DNA from: Anisodus tanguticus | Lineage: Eukaryota; Streptophyta; Magnoliopsida; Solanales; Solanaceae | Length of the DNA stretch: 64,000 nucleotides | Direction of reading: 5' to 3' | NCBI GenBank assembly: GCA_034509755.1 | Contig: CM067541.1 | Span: 17,720,001-17,784,000, forward strand | Shown: in pieces, positions 24,481 to 37,200 of the stretch | Layout: every line of letters begins with the position of its first letter | Numbering within the stretch: the first letter of the stretch is position 1 | Notes under the pieces: generated by a model | Told to the model about the DNA's origin: nothing | Databases searched by the model: none | What the model saw: only the letters and a program-made list of their open reading frames with translations | Translations under genes and position numbers: made by a program

Positions 24481-24685
24481 AATAGAATATTCACCAAATA
24501 TTCTTACATTAATTGTGTATCTCTTATTTTATGTAGAATTATATTCCTATTGTAATTAGGACTCCTATATTAGGTAGAATTATATTTTCTATTGTAATTA
24601 GGTTGATTAGTTACCTAATTTAGATATTCTTGTACTACTATATATATTTTACATTCCTTTAGATAATCATGGAGAAAGTGATACA
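24477..24685 (+). repeat. Possible 3' LTR of the second parent of Copia-C
   Basis: The AT-rich text starting TTTAATAGAATATTC directly after the RNase H stop contains two CTATTGTAATTAGG blocks. It recalls the Copia-A LTR rather than the Copia-C 5' LTR. The end at about 24685 (ATACA before TGGTTTATCG) is a guess from TG...CA ends. Confidence 0.4.
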
Positions 24686-25275
24686 TGGTTTATCGAAAAT
24701 GTTTGTGAATGTGAGCTTCGTCATTTGTAAAAGAATTTTTCCACTATTAGGTAACCTAGAAAATAGATAGGCTAATGACATGGAGTTGAGTATTGCAAGC
24801 CACAGAAGACTTCACCTGTTTTCGATTCGAAGGAAGCTAACGTCTTCGCTTTTCATGTAAGAAAAGTTTACACGATCAGTATATAAACTAAGTTAAATTC
24901 ATAAGGTAATTAAATCTTTATGGCAACCGTTAATTGATAACGTGATTTAAAATAACATAACTAAATCCCTGATTAAATTAAATTGATAGTGTACGAAATC
25001 CTTACAGCATCTAACTCGAAAGCATGTCTATTTATGAAATGGTAGTCCAATTAAGAAGATGAGTTCCTTTCCAAGACTCAGAGAGGAGAGGACCAGTACA
25101 TTAACTTTTTTGTTGAAGAATTAAGATCCAATCAAACAGCACACAATGATATGAGTACTCATCCCTAAAAGCAGGTACTAGATAATGACATTACATAAAG
25201 ACAACACCACAAATTTTAGTACTACAAGCTAAGCAGTTCAGATTTGAATGCATAAACTAACACAGAATATCATGA

Positions 25276-28200
25276 TCACTTCTTCTTGGCAATGAACAAA
25301 CCCCATCTCTGCTCAGCAGATGAACTCCTGATTAGCTTGGCCTTCCAACCTCCAACTATGTCATTGTAGTCTTTCTGTAAAGTAAAAAAAACAGAAGTAA
25401 AATGAGATGAAATCATACATCAACTATCACAAACATTTTAATTAATTAGGTGTATAATATATGACTATGCACTCACTTCAGAGAACTCCAGGATAAATGA
25501 CTCTCTTTCATTCTCCACAATGTCTAACTCTTTCTGGAGAACTTTCATAAACTGCAATGCAAGTAACAGACATTATAAGTTTGTATCAATGTCTTCCAAG
25601 CGAAGCACCTGACCAAAAAGAGTTCAAGTTCTATGAACTGCGAAGTAAAAATAATTGACGCAGTCAGGTCACTATGATAAACATACGACTAATTGATACC
25701 TCAAACTACACTAAAAGTGTAAAGAATCTTTATATTGTCAGTGTATATAACTTAAATAAAAAAAAGATAAATAGACGGACCTGTTCAGTTCGATCCTCAG
25801 CAATAACTTCATTGAAACCAGCATCTCTGAGCATCTATATTGTGAAATTATAAAGTGGCTCTGTCATTTTGGAAAACGCTAGCAAAGAAATAGGATTGGA
25901 ACACACTAATTGTATGTGATAAATTTATACCTGCCCATATGCTTCAACGTCATGTAAATCATAACCTCTCTGTTTGATATATGCTGCAAATTCTTCTGAT
26001 GCTGGTCCTGCTTTTTTGCAATAATCACTTATGAGGACTCTGCCTCCAGGCTTCAGCCATTTATAGAAAGATCTGAATAATGCAGGTTTGTCCTGCAAAC
26101 ACTCAATTATTAAACCGTTAGGCTGAAAGAAACGTGGCAATGTAATGTTGAAGATGGCTATCAAACTATTCACATTGGAGATAGTTATGGGTACTTTGAA
26201 GGTCTATGTTACCAAAATAAGATGAGTAGAACATATAACTTTAGAGCAGGTGCAGAATAACCGAGAAAATGAAATGAGATAGTGTATGACTGATAATTAC
26301 CTGGATGTGCAGGATAGTGTCCCGGCTGTATATCACATCGAATGATCCTTCAGGATATGTTTTCTCTGTGCAATCAGCAACCTCAAATTCAACCGCGCAT
26401 TTGCGACCAATAGCACGTTCGAAAGCCAATGAGATCATGTTAACTGAGAGATCAATGCCGACAACATGAACATCATACTTCTCAGCCATGTAAAAGTCAC
26501 CTCCACCGATGCCACAGCCAACATCAAGGACTTTTTCCCCAGGCTGAAGATCCAACATGGCAACAAATTCTTTGGTGGTGTCTGTTTAAGAACAAATACA
26601 GAATAATCGAATTTTAGATAAATGCTGGACTAATGAGAAACAATCTGTTTCAGTAATCTTTAGGTTCACAGACATAATTAAAGCTACTATAGCATATTGC
26701 ATGAAGCGACATAAATGGAGTTGGGGACTTGAATATAGAAAGAGGCTCAATCCAAGAGGCATACCAATTCCTCCTGTGCTCACAAAGCCTGGTCCGAAGA
26801 CACGCTCATATCGCAGTATGCCATTAGACTTGTACTGAACAGTGTCCAAGAAATGCTGGAATCCCCTATCATCCTCAGAACGAACCTTCTTCCATATCCA
26901 GCAAACCTGCAAGTTCAAGCAGCAAGAACACATTAATTTAGTTGTCAGGTGAATAGTAACTAACAAAATGGGTAATGATGATGGAAAAGTTGTACCTCAT
27001 TTTGATTCTTTTTGTTTCTTACATAAGTTTCAATGCACTTATAACCGGTGAGAGAAAGTTCATATGATTTTCCAGCACCATCCTTTAAATTGCATTCTTG
27101 GAAAACCTGCATTAAGTTACTATCAGCAGAAGATAATCAAACAACAGACTCAAGTTGTTTAAGCTAAGCAAAGAAAAAACATGTGACAGTTTTGGACTGA
27201 TCTTTTATGCTGTCATAAAGCAAGAACTTCAATGAAAACATTACTAGACAAACTGGTAATAGAGTGTTCATCATTAACTTTCAACACACTTATGACTTGA
27301 ATACAGCTACAAACTTATTGTGAAATCCTTCATAAATTTGCAGAAAGAAATTTATTTATCAAGGATTTTCCAAAAAAATTGTTTTCTTTTCAGGCAAATT
27401 TACTGGGAAAAGAAAAATGAAAAGATCATAATACACATAGAATTATGATATAACTCTAATTACTCATGTGTCGACTGTGAATGAAAAAAATCACTTTTTA
27501 GGATAACCTTTGTATAAAATCTAGGTTCTCGATAGTGGGTTGGGTTGTTCTTTCCCTTGTGGTCTCCTGATTGATGGAAGCATGTCTCTCTAAAAAATAT
27601 ATAGCCACCAACTTTCAACCATTTGACCATTCTCTCCGCAAGGTCCTGAACCTGCAAAAATGGGAAAAAGGTATTTTGAAATGCTAAATAGAATCAGTCA
27701 AATAGGAGATTCAAGACATTAGTATGAAGAACAAGGGAGATCCGAAGAATTTCATTTTACCATAATTATCATCCGTAGTAGATTTGGATGAAAAGTCTAA
27801 TGAATCTAAAACACAGGCTCATTAGGAAAACTTTTACTCACATTCTCCAGTTCCCCACGGGAATGATATTTTCCAGTTCCAAAAACGATGGGTGGATAGC
27901 TATAGCACATTAGTCTTATTTTTAGCCATCCTATTGTAAGCATGTTTTTGCATAGAGGCAACATCTTAGTGACAATATATGCTGGTCACTTGTTAGACAA
28001 AGCACTACGACAAAGGTTATTGGACATACTTTGAAGATGATATTAAATTGATCAAGCATATCATTTTAAATACCATATGTGATTGACATAATTTAGTATG
28101 TGCCCATCATACTACTTTTTTTTTTTGTTGCCCAATCATGACTTTTACAAAATCCTCCTATTAAGATGGGGTGTTGATAAAAGTTTGCCTAAATAGATTC

Positions 28201-31200
28201 TTTCTTAAATCTTATACTCACCATGTCATAGCGATAGTGTCATGAGCTCCAAAGATTTGAGCCTACAGACAAATCAATTTTGTATAGCGTGCAACCTTAC
28301 TGAATTTTTCATGCAGGAACGGGAGGAAGTTTTTAAAAAATTACCTCTTCATCAGAAAGATACATCAGTAGCCAGTTAGAAAATATCAAGTCCACCGACT
28401 CAGGTAAAAACGTCAAATCTGATGAAGTCACATCAGCACACATAAACTTGACGTTCTTGTGGTGTCCATTGATGCTTTCATTCTGCATCGAAGCAAATAA
28501 TTGTAAGTACATGAAAATATATTCACTAAATTTGTCAACTTATCTATCATGAAGCAACAACATTTGAATCTTAGAACCAACTCATTCACAGGTTCGTATA
28601 ACAGAAACAGAAAATTCAAATGTCCCAAAGGAAAAATGCCACAAACCTTCTTAATCACTCCGTCAATAAAGTCCACTGCTACAAGCTCCTCAGACTTCTT
28701 GGCTAAGTCCCCTGTGAAACGGCCAATACCAGCACCTAATTCCAACACGGTTTTTCCTTCATATGAGGGGAGCAGTGAGAGCACCTACACAAATATTCAC
28801 AAATCTCAAATATTTTGGGTGGATAGGCCAATACATTTTCTTACAGCAAGTCTTTGTGAATTCACAAAATGAATCAAAACAAAATGTGATAATGCAACCT
28901 TTTGGACAAAATTAAGTCAGAGGTTCTCAACCTCCAAAATAAGGAGGTTGTAATAAGCAAAATACATCAATCAAAACTATTAAAAAAAATAACACCATGC
29001 ATAACCATAAAACTTTGTTAATATAAGTTGGTTTTGGATCAAAATCCCTATTCTGATTATTGAAGCTCAAATTAAATATACTGCATATAGTATGCAGGAT
29101 CAGCGTTATCACTTCAGAATAAACCTCCAGTTACAGGAGTCCAGTACACATAATTAAGAACTAAGCTGAATGCATCAGCAAAATGCTTGGCAACTATGAG
29201 TCAAATAAAACTACTAGGTGCAACTCACTAAAGCTCTATCAGACCCAACTTCTTTTGTCACTAGGAACCAAATAACAATTCTGTAACTGCACCAGTGTTC
29301 CTTGATACTAGAAAAGCTAGTACAATCATTCGAGGGAAACCATTTATGTTGACTTTGTGTCTTGAATTCTAGAGGATTTTGTTGCGGAAGCCGAATATAT
29401 AGAAAGTGATTAAATCACGACTACTATATCTAAAGGCAACTAATAAATAGTAATAGAGACAACAATAAAAAAGAACACCAAGAATTTACGATGTTCGGCA
29501 AAATTGTATTTTTTGCCTAGTCCTCGGACACAACCAAACCAAATTTTATCCCACTCTAAAATTACAAGTGAAATACTACAAGAGAAAGAAGATTCAAATG
29601 CCTTAGAAGATGAGAAGGCAAGTGAGGGATGTTTTCCAAATGAACAAAACCCTTGCTATTTATAGAAGGGAAATTGTCTCACTAATGTCAGGCATGACAT
29701 CACATAGAGTGTGATCATGCAATGTAAATGGATGAAAATTGCATCTACAAATTTCATTCTAAGAATGAGGCTTCCAATGTTCACATTTGTGTTGAGTTGT
29801 GGAGCCTAATTCATCGCCGACACTATGAAGATCTTGTTGGTTGCTATTGTATTTTATAAAGCAGTACGAGAAGTAAATAACTATTACAAGTGTTCGAAAG
29901 GATAAACAAATATTCAATATTCAGAAATTGAATCTTGTTGAACAAATAGGCCAATCTTCAAAACTGCCGCAAGCTTGTTGTGTCTTGAATCTTGATAACC
30001 TGAAATCAAGAAACAACTAAATCTGGATGGTTACAACGTTGTGTGTTGAGTCGAGTGATTGCACTCTGTCCTTAAGACAAGATTGCCCCGTATATATGCT
30101 TTTACGTTAGCGGGCAATAGTCTCCCAAGATAAAACAACACTTTAATCTCAACGCTACAAAGCCAATAGGTTGAGTCTGACGAAGAAAACAAATACGAGT
30201 CGACTTGCTGAAGATATGGAAAAGGAAGGAAGAGTTTCTGTTTTCTCTTCTGTTTTGTCTCTGTGTATATAGTGTCTCTGTTGTATATATCTTGTGTATA
30301 TGTGTGTCTTTCCTCACTGTTTTGCAGTTTTTCGTCACTGTTTTGCAGTGATTTTCGTCACTGTTTTGCAGTGATTTTCGCCACTATTTTGTGCTATTTT
30401 CTGTGTCGTTTTTTAGCCAAAGGAGGCATCAATATATAGCATGGAGGAGGGACTCCTCAACTGCCACAAACATGGCTGTAAATAGTCATTAGGAGGGCTG
30501 TTAATGGCCATTAGGGTGGCTGAAAATGGCAGGTTTAATGCCATTAGTGAGGGTGATTTATGGTCATGAAGGAGGTTGATGATGGTCATTGAAGAAGGGT
30601 TGTTTATGGAGTAGTTAATAGCCAAGTAATGGCTGGTTAATGCTCCAAAAAATAGTCCAAACGGTAGGCAGAAACTTTCTGCCTTCCGTCACTCCCAAAA
30701 TCAACTTTTCAGAAACTCTAGGGACCAAACTGTAAATATTAAGCAATTTGGGGTCCAAAAAGATAATATCAGAAAGTCCCCACGGCCCTGGCCCGTGGCC
30801 CGTGACCGGACGGGCGGGCGGCGGCGGCGCGCGTGTGGGCTTAGCCTTGAACCCAAGCACATCTAGGTCCTCCCTCCTTTAAACACATGGGATACCCCTT
30901 GCGGTCCCAAACCCTTTACCACTTTAGAGACTTATATAGAGAGCAATTCTTCCTTTTTCCACCGATGTGGTAGATTTGTCCCACACCATATTTCCATGCC
31001 TCAAACACCTTACTTTGTGGACCAATATCTCTTTCATTTCTCAACGAAATTTGACGATTTTTGGCCCTACGGTCATCTACTCACTTAGTAGAATATGCAT
31101 GTGTGAAGAGACAAAGCCTCCAACATGCGGAACACTAGTGTTTAATTCATTAAAGATGGGTGGACACATCTCCCCGCCAAAGGCAAATTTCCAACAGATC

Positions 31201-34200
31201 TTACGCAGACTGTGGAACACTGATCGACCTAGTTTTCGCTATATATAGACTAGGGGCGCCGTTTTCTTTCTTGGCGAGCAAGAGAGAATTGTAAACACAA
31301 AACTCTCCATTCGATTATAGTGAAATCTACAGCGGCAAAGTGGACGTAGCTCTCGCATTGAGAGTGAACCACTATAAATCTGTATGTTATTTGTTCTTCG
31401 CTTATTTATTATTTTCTGATTAGGCCGGATTTGGAACTTAAATCCTAACAACTGCTATCAGAGCAACAGGTAGTGTTGCGATTCAGAAAACGATGGGAGG
31501 CGAAGATGGTTCGGCGCACAGCATCGGGAAATTCGATGGTACGGATTTTGCATTTTGAAGAATGCAGATTGAAGATTATTTGTATGGCAGAAAGCTTCAT
31601 CAACCGCTGGATCTAAAGACAGAGGAGATGAATGATGCAGAGTGAAATCTCCTTGACAGACAGGTTCTGGGAGTCATTCGATTGACGTTGTCGAAGAACG
31701 TTGCTAACAACGTGGCGAAGGAAAAGACCATTGCTGGCATGATGAAGGTTATGTCGACATGTATGAGAAACCTTCGGCAAACAATAAGGTATTTCTCATG
31801 AAGAAACTCTTTCATCTAAAGATGGAGGAAGGTGCTCATGTTGCAACGCACGTGAATGAATTCAACACGATTGTCAATCAATTGTCATCTGTTGCAATCG
31901 AGTTTGACGATGAAGTGCAAGCCCTAATTTTGTTGGCGTCTCTACCGAATAGCTGGAAGCCGATGAGAGCAGCGGTTAGTAATTCTATTGGCAGTGCTAA
32001 ACTAAAATTCAACGATGTTAGAGATCGTATCATTGCTAAGGAGGTTCGCAGGATAGATTCTAGTGAGGCATCGACGAGTTCTGCTTTGAATGTTAAGAAC
32101 AAAGGCAGAAATTATGACAGAAACTACAACTGAAATAGGCAAGTCAAAGTCAAGGAATGCGGGGGTCAATCTAGTTCTGGGCGAACACTTGGGTGTTGGA
32201 ACTGTGGGAAACCGGGTCACATCAAGAAGAATTGCAGGATAAGTAAGCCGGTTCACAGGTTCTCTCCGTCCCTCAACTACATTCTGCTCACTGACAGAGC
32301 GGAGCCGGAATGTTACGAAGAAGCGACGCAAGTTGATGAATCGATCAAGTGGGAGCTAGCAATGAAAGATGAGATGGACTCACTGTTGTCAAATCATACA
32401 TGGGAGTTAGCTAAGTTATCAAAAGAGAAGAAGGCATTGCAGAACAAATGGGTCTACCGGATAAAGGAAGAACACGATGGAAGTAGGCGTTTTAAAGCGA
32501 GTCTGGTTGTGAAGGGATTTCAGCAGGAAGAAGGCATTGACTACATGGAGATCTTCTCTGCCGTAGTAAAGTTGGTGACAATCAGAACTGTTCTTGGGCT
32601 GGTAGCAAAGTAAGATCTGCATCTTCAACAGATGGACGTGAAAATTGTTTTTCTTCACGGTGATTTAGAGGAGGAAATCTACATGAAGCAACCTGAGGGA
32701 TTTGAGGTCAAAGGGAAAGAGAAGTTGGTGTGCAAGCTTCAAAAAGCCTATACGGACTGAAACAGGCTCCAAGACAGTGAATTCGTAAGGTGCGAAGCAG
32801 ATCACTGTTGTTACTTCAAGAGATTTGAAGACTCCTACATGATACCTATTGTATATTTAACACACACCCGCAGTCATAGCGGGCGGTCTCCGAATGCTGA
32901 GACTGTCCCTAAAATCTTCAAAAAGGATCGAGGGAAGACCCTTTGTAAAGATGTCTGCAATCTGATACCTGGAAGGGACATGGCAGACGCGTACTTGTCC
33001 TCGAGCAACCTTTTCGCGAACAAAGTAAATGTCCATCTCGATATAGTATATTTGTGTGAAATGGATTCTACTGTATATTTGTAATACTGTAGAGGTTCTA
33101 AGGCCAACTTCAATTCACCAAACCAAGGTTCATCTCGTGTAGTCATTGTGTATCATGAATAAATGCAGGAAAATACCCTCTCCTTCTTTTCTTTTTCTAT
33201 AATGTAAACAAAAAAGTCTATGTAAGTAAAATACTAGTAAATTAATAATATAAAAAGAAAAAAAGAAAAAAAGAAATGAGCAATGTGAATGAAGAAAGAG
33301 AGTGAAAGAGAAGATATCAGTGCAATAGGTACAGAGGTACGAGAAACAGTCTTCGTTCGGTTCTGATTTTTGAGCAGAAAGAAAATCATTATCTAGTTGG
33401 ATATTCTGATTCAGATTATGCGGGTGATTTGGAAAAACGAAGATCAACTACTGGTTATGTTTTCACTTTTGCAAATGCACACTTTACAGTCAACGGTTGC
33501 TTTGTCTACTACAGAGGCAGAGTACATGGCAATGACGGAGGTTGTGAAGAAGGAAATTTGGCTTCAAGAGTTGCTTAGAGAGCTTGGTATTGAACAAGAA
33601 AGCATCATAGTATTTTTTGTGATAGCCAAAGTGTTATCCAATTAGCAAAGAACCAAGTTTATCAGGAAAGGACGAAGCACATTGATGTTCGGTATCACTT
33701 TATACAAGACATTATAGAAGAAGGTGGAGTCATGGTGCAGAAAGTTCGGATTACAGATAATCCTGTCGATATGCAGACGAAAGTAGTGACTGCGGTCAAG
33801 TTTCAACATTGTTTGAACTTGATCAACATTGTTGAAAATTGAAGATTGAAGTTGATGACACAATCAAAATTTGTCATTGAGAGAAAATTGAAAATGTGGA
33901 ATCTTGCCAAGGTGGAGATTTGTTAAATTTGTCAAGATTCATGTGAACAAATGTGAACATTGGAAGCCTCATTCTTAGAATGAAATTAGTAGATGCATTT
34001 TTCATCCCTTTACATTGCATGATCACACTCTATGTGATGTCATGCATGACATTAGTGAGTCAATTTTCCTTCTATAAATAGCAAGGATTTTGTTCATTTG
34101 ATAACATCCCTCACTTGCCTTCTCATCTTCTAAGGTATTTGAATCTTCTTTCTCTCTAATAGTATATCACTTATAATTTTGGAGTGAAATAAAATTTGGG

Positions 34201-37200
34201 TTGGTTGTGTCCGAGGACTAGGCAAAAATACAATTTTGCCGAACCTCGTAAATTCTTGGTGTTCTTTTTTTTATTGTTGTCTCTATTACTACTTATTAGC
34301 TGCCTTCAAATATAGTAGTTGTGATTTAATCACTCTCTATATATTCGGCTTCCGCAACACTTATATCATGTCATCTTCTCTATATGATTTATGTGATCGT
34401 ATGCTAGTTAATTTGGGTTGGTTGTGTCCGAGGACTAGGCAAAAATACAATTTTGCCGAACCTCGTAAATTCTTGGTGTTCTTTTTTTTATTATTGTCTC
34501 TATTACTATTTATTAGCTGCCTTCAAATATAGTAGTTGTGATTTAATCACTCTCTATATATTCGGCTTCCGCAACACTTATATCATGTCGTCTTCTCTAT
34601 ATGATTTATGTGTGATCGTATGCTAGTTAATCATCTGCATTCGGCAACACTTTATCCAACGAAAAAGAAGGGGGCCATCAACAGACATGAGAAAGTAATA
34701 GATATCCTCCTAATGGAAAGTTGATTGGGATTTGGAAAAAATTGTCCTATGTGAAAGAAGAAATGAAGGAGTTAAACAAAGCAGAGTTCTCACAGATTGA
34801 CAAGAGGATTATAAAATGTAGAGAACACCTAGCAGACCAGCAAGAGTAAATGAGAGACCATAGGCATGATCCTATTCAATTTGAACAGGAAAAGAGCTGA
34901 AATGGAACTGGAGAAATGGTGTTTAATTGAGGAGAGCATCCACAGGCAGAAGTCAAGAATCCAATGGCTTCAATTAGGTGACTCAAACTCAACTTATTTC
35001 TTTGCAAATATGAGGAATAGAGGTGCCCAGAATCACATAACCAAGCTGATCAATAGCCAAGGAGTATGGGTTGAAAAGGAAGATAATGTTAGAGAAGAAA
35101 TCCTTGGTTTCTTCAAGGAGCTCTTGGGAATTTCAAATTGTCAAATGCCTGCAGTGGATCCAAATGTATTTAGTCAGGGTCTTGTATTAACAAGAATTCA
35201 TCAGCTAGAACTGATAGCCCCTATTACAAGAACAGTTCTCACTGCACATCAAGGAATTGATGATATGAAAGCACCAGGGGAATATGGTTTTAACTCATGT
35301 TTCTTTAAAAAAATCATGGCCAGTGGTTGGAGAAGATGTTATTGATGCAGTCCTAGATTTCTTTGAGTGCTCAACCATGTACAAGCCTATCAACAGAACT
35401 TATGTTACCTTAATCCCAAAGGTAAAAAATCGAACATCAGTAAAACAGTTGAGGCCCATATCCTGCTGTACAATCCTCTATAAAATCATATCTAACGTCC
35501 TCATCAACAGACTACAGAAGGTCATGGACTACTTGGTAGATCAAAGCCAATAAGCTTTTGTTCCGGGGAGGGTAATTAATGACAACATTATCCTTAGCCA
35601 TAAATTGGTGAAAGGATGTGGAAGAAAAGGCATATCACCTAGATATATGTTAAAGGTGGATATGCAAAAGGCATATGATTCAGTAGAATGGATTTTTGTT
35701 GAGCAAGTCTTGATCCATATGAATATCCCAGTACAGTTTGTCAAGTGGATTATGGAGTGTATTAGAACTGTTTCTTACACTATTGGGATCAATGGTAAAC
35801 CAACTCAGGCCTTTGATGCTAAGAGGGACTAAGACAGGGAGATCCAATTTCCCCCTTCTTATTTGTTTTAGTCATGGATTACTTCAGCAGAATGCTCAAA
35901 CAACTGAGGAAACAACCTTTATTTAAACACCACCCAGATGTACAAAGCTTAACCTAATTCATTTGGGTTTCACTGATGATTGTTATTATTTTGCAGGGGG
36001 GATAGAACTTCTGTGGCTATTTTATATCAATGTTTCATGGATTTCTTTGCTGTATCAGGATTGGTGGCAAATAAAGACAAAAGCTCTATATATTTTGGAG
36101 GAGTTAAAGACGATCAACAACAATTGATTATGGCAGACCTTGGTGCCTTTTAGATACTTAGGAATTTCCCTAAGTACTAAGAGGATCTCAATAGCACAGT
36201 GTCAACCTCTCATAGATAAGATCGTTGGAAGAATATCTAGTTGGACTACAAAGTTCTTATCTTACGCAGGAAGAGTCCAGTTGATAAAGAATGTGTTATT
36301 CTCTATTCAGGTGTTCTGGTCCCAATTGTTTGTCTTGCCTGCAAAGACCATAAAGCTGATAGAATCTACTTGTAGAAGGTTTCTCTGGACAGGAAGTGCT
36401 GACTTATCAAAAAAAGCCCTATTGGCCTGGGAAAGAGTATGCATGCCACAAGCTGCAGGAGGTTTAAATATTCTAGATATCAAGACATGGAATAGGGCTG
36501 CTATCAGTAAACTCTTATAGAATATATGCAAAAAGAAGGATAAGTTGTGGGTGAGATGGATTCATATGTACTATATCAAGGGGCAGATGGTTTGGAATGC
36601 TACTCCTAAACAAGCTTCATAGATGGTACAAAAGATGCTCAAAGTTACGCAACATATAGCTGAAATTGACCTTCAGAAGAATGACCTTATACAAATGGGA
36701 ACCTTAATAATGAGGGGAGATTCTCTCAAAGTGCAATGGAGGAGGCTTTCTAGCTGGGGGATTACAACATCTCAGGAATGCTCACTGTGTTCAGATGGTC
36801 TGGAAACCTCAGCTCACTTGTTCTTCCATTGCCCTTACTCAGCAACCATATGGGAGGCACTATGATATTGGCAAGGAATCCACAGATTACCTATGGTATG
36901 GCCAGATGAAATGCAATGGGCAGCAACACATGCAAAGGGCAAAAATAGTTTATCTGAGATCTATAGAATGGTGTTAGCAGCAAGTGTATATCATTTCTGG
37001 ATTGAGAGAAACTACAGGATATTTCAACATAGGAGGAGAGAACCTCATGAACTTACCAGACAAATTATTCAGGAAGTGTTCTATCGAAGTCATCGAAGGG
37101 GCAGATTAGCACAAAGATTGGACATGCTCAACTTCTATCCTCAGCTTCCAACTGTGCCTGTTCAACTAGTTTAGCCTTCAGTTTTACTTTGTGTTTCTGA

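Larger units (their letters stand above)
19464..24685 (+). mobile_element. Chimeric Ty1/copia retrotransposon (Copia-C)
   Basis: A plus-strand element with a 323-bp 5' LTR (19464-19786) and primer-binding site TGGTATCAGAAGTC at 19787-19800, followed by gag, protease, integrase, RT and RNase H. The RT C-terminal block occurs twice in tandem in diverged form: 23420-23640, then 23640-23890. The sequence after the 3' coding end (from about 24477) does not resemble the 5' LTR. A fusion of two related elements with loss of the DNA between them is the simplest reading. The 5' LTR and coding text are close to Copia-E. Confidence 0.85.
31451..33920 (+). mobile_element. Tork/TNT1-like copia internal region lacking PR and IN (Copia-D)
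   Basis: The order is primer-binding site, gag with zinc knuckle, RT N-terminal part, foreign insert, then RNase H and a polypurine tract (GGTGGAGAT). Protease and integrase are absent: the gag CCHC box at about 32236 is followed within ~40 bp by text that precedes RT in TNT1-like pol. RT is cut again at about 32845 by a minus-strand fragment of an unrelated copia 3' end. Non-autonomous and decayed. Confidence 0.8.

Noticed and set aside
26586..26966. 126-codon frame as a separate gene
   Set aside because: It is PEAMT exon 7 plus readthrough into flanking introns; the splice junctions at 26765 and 26906 explain it.
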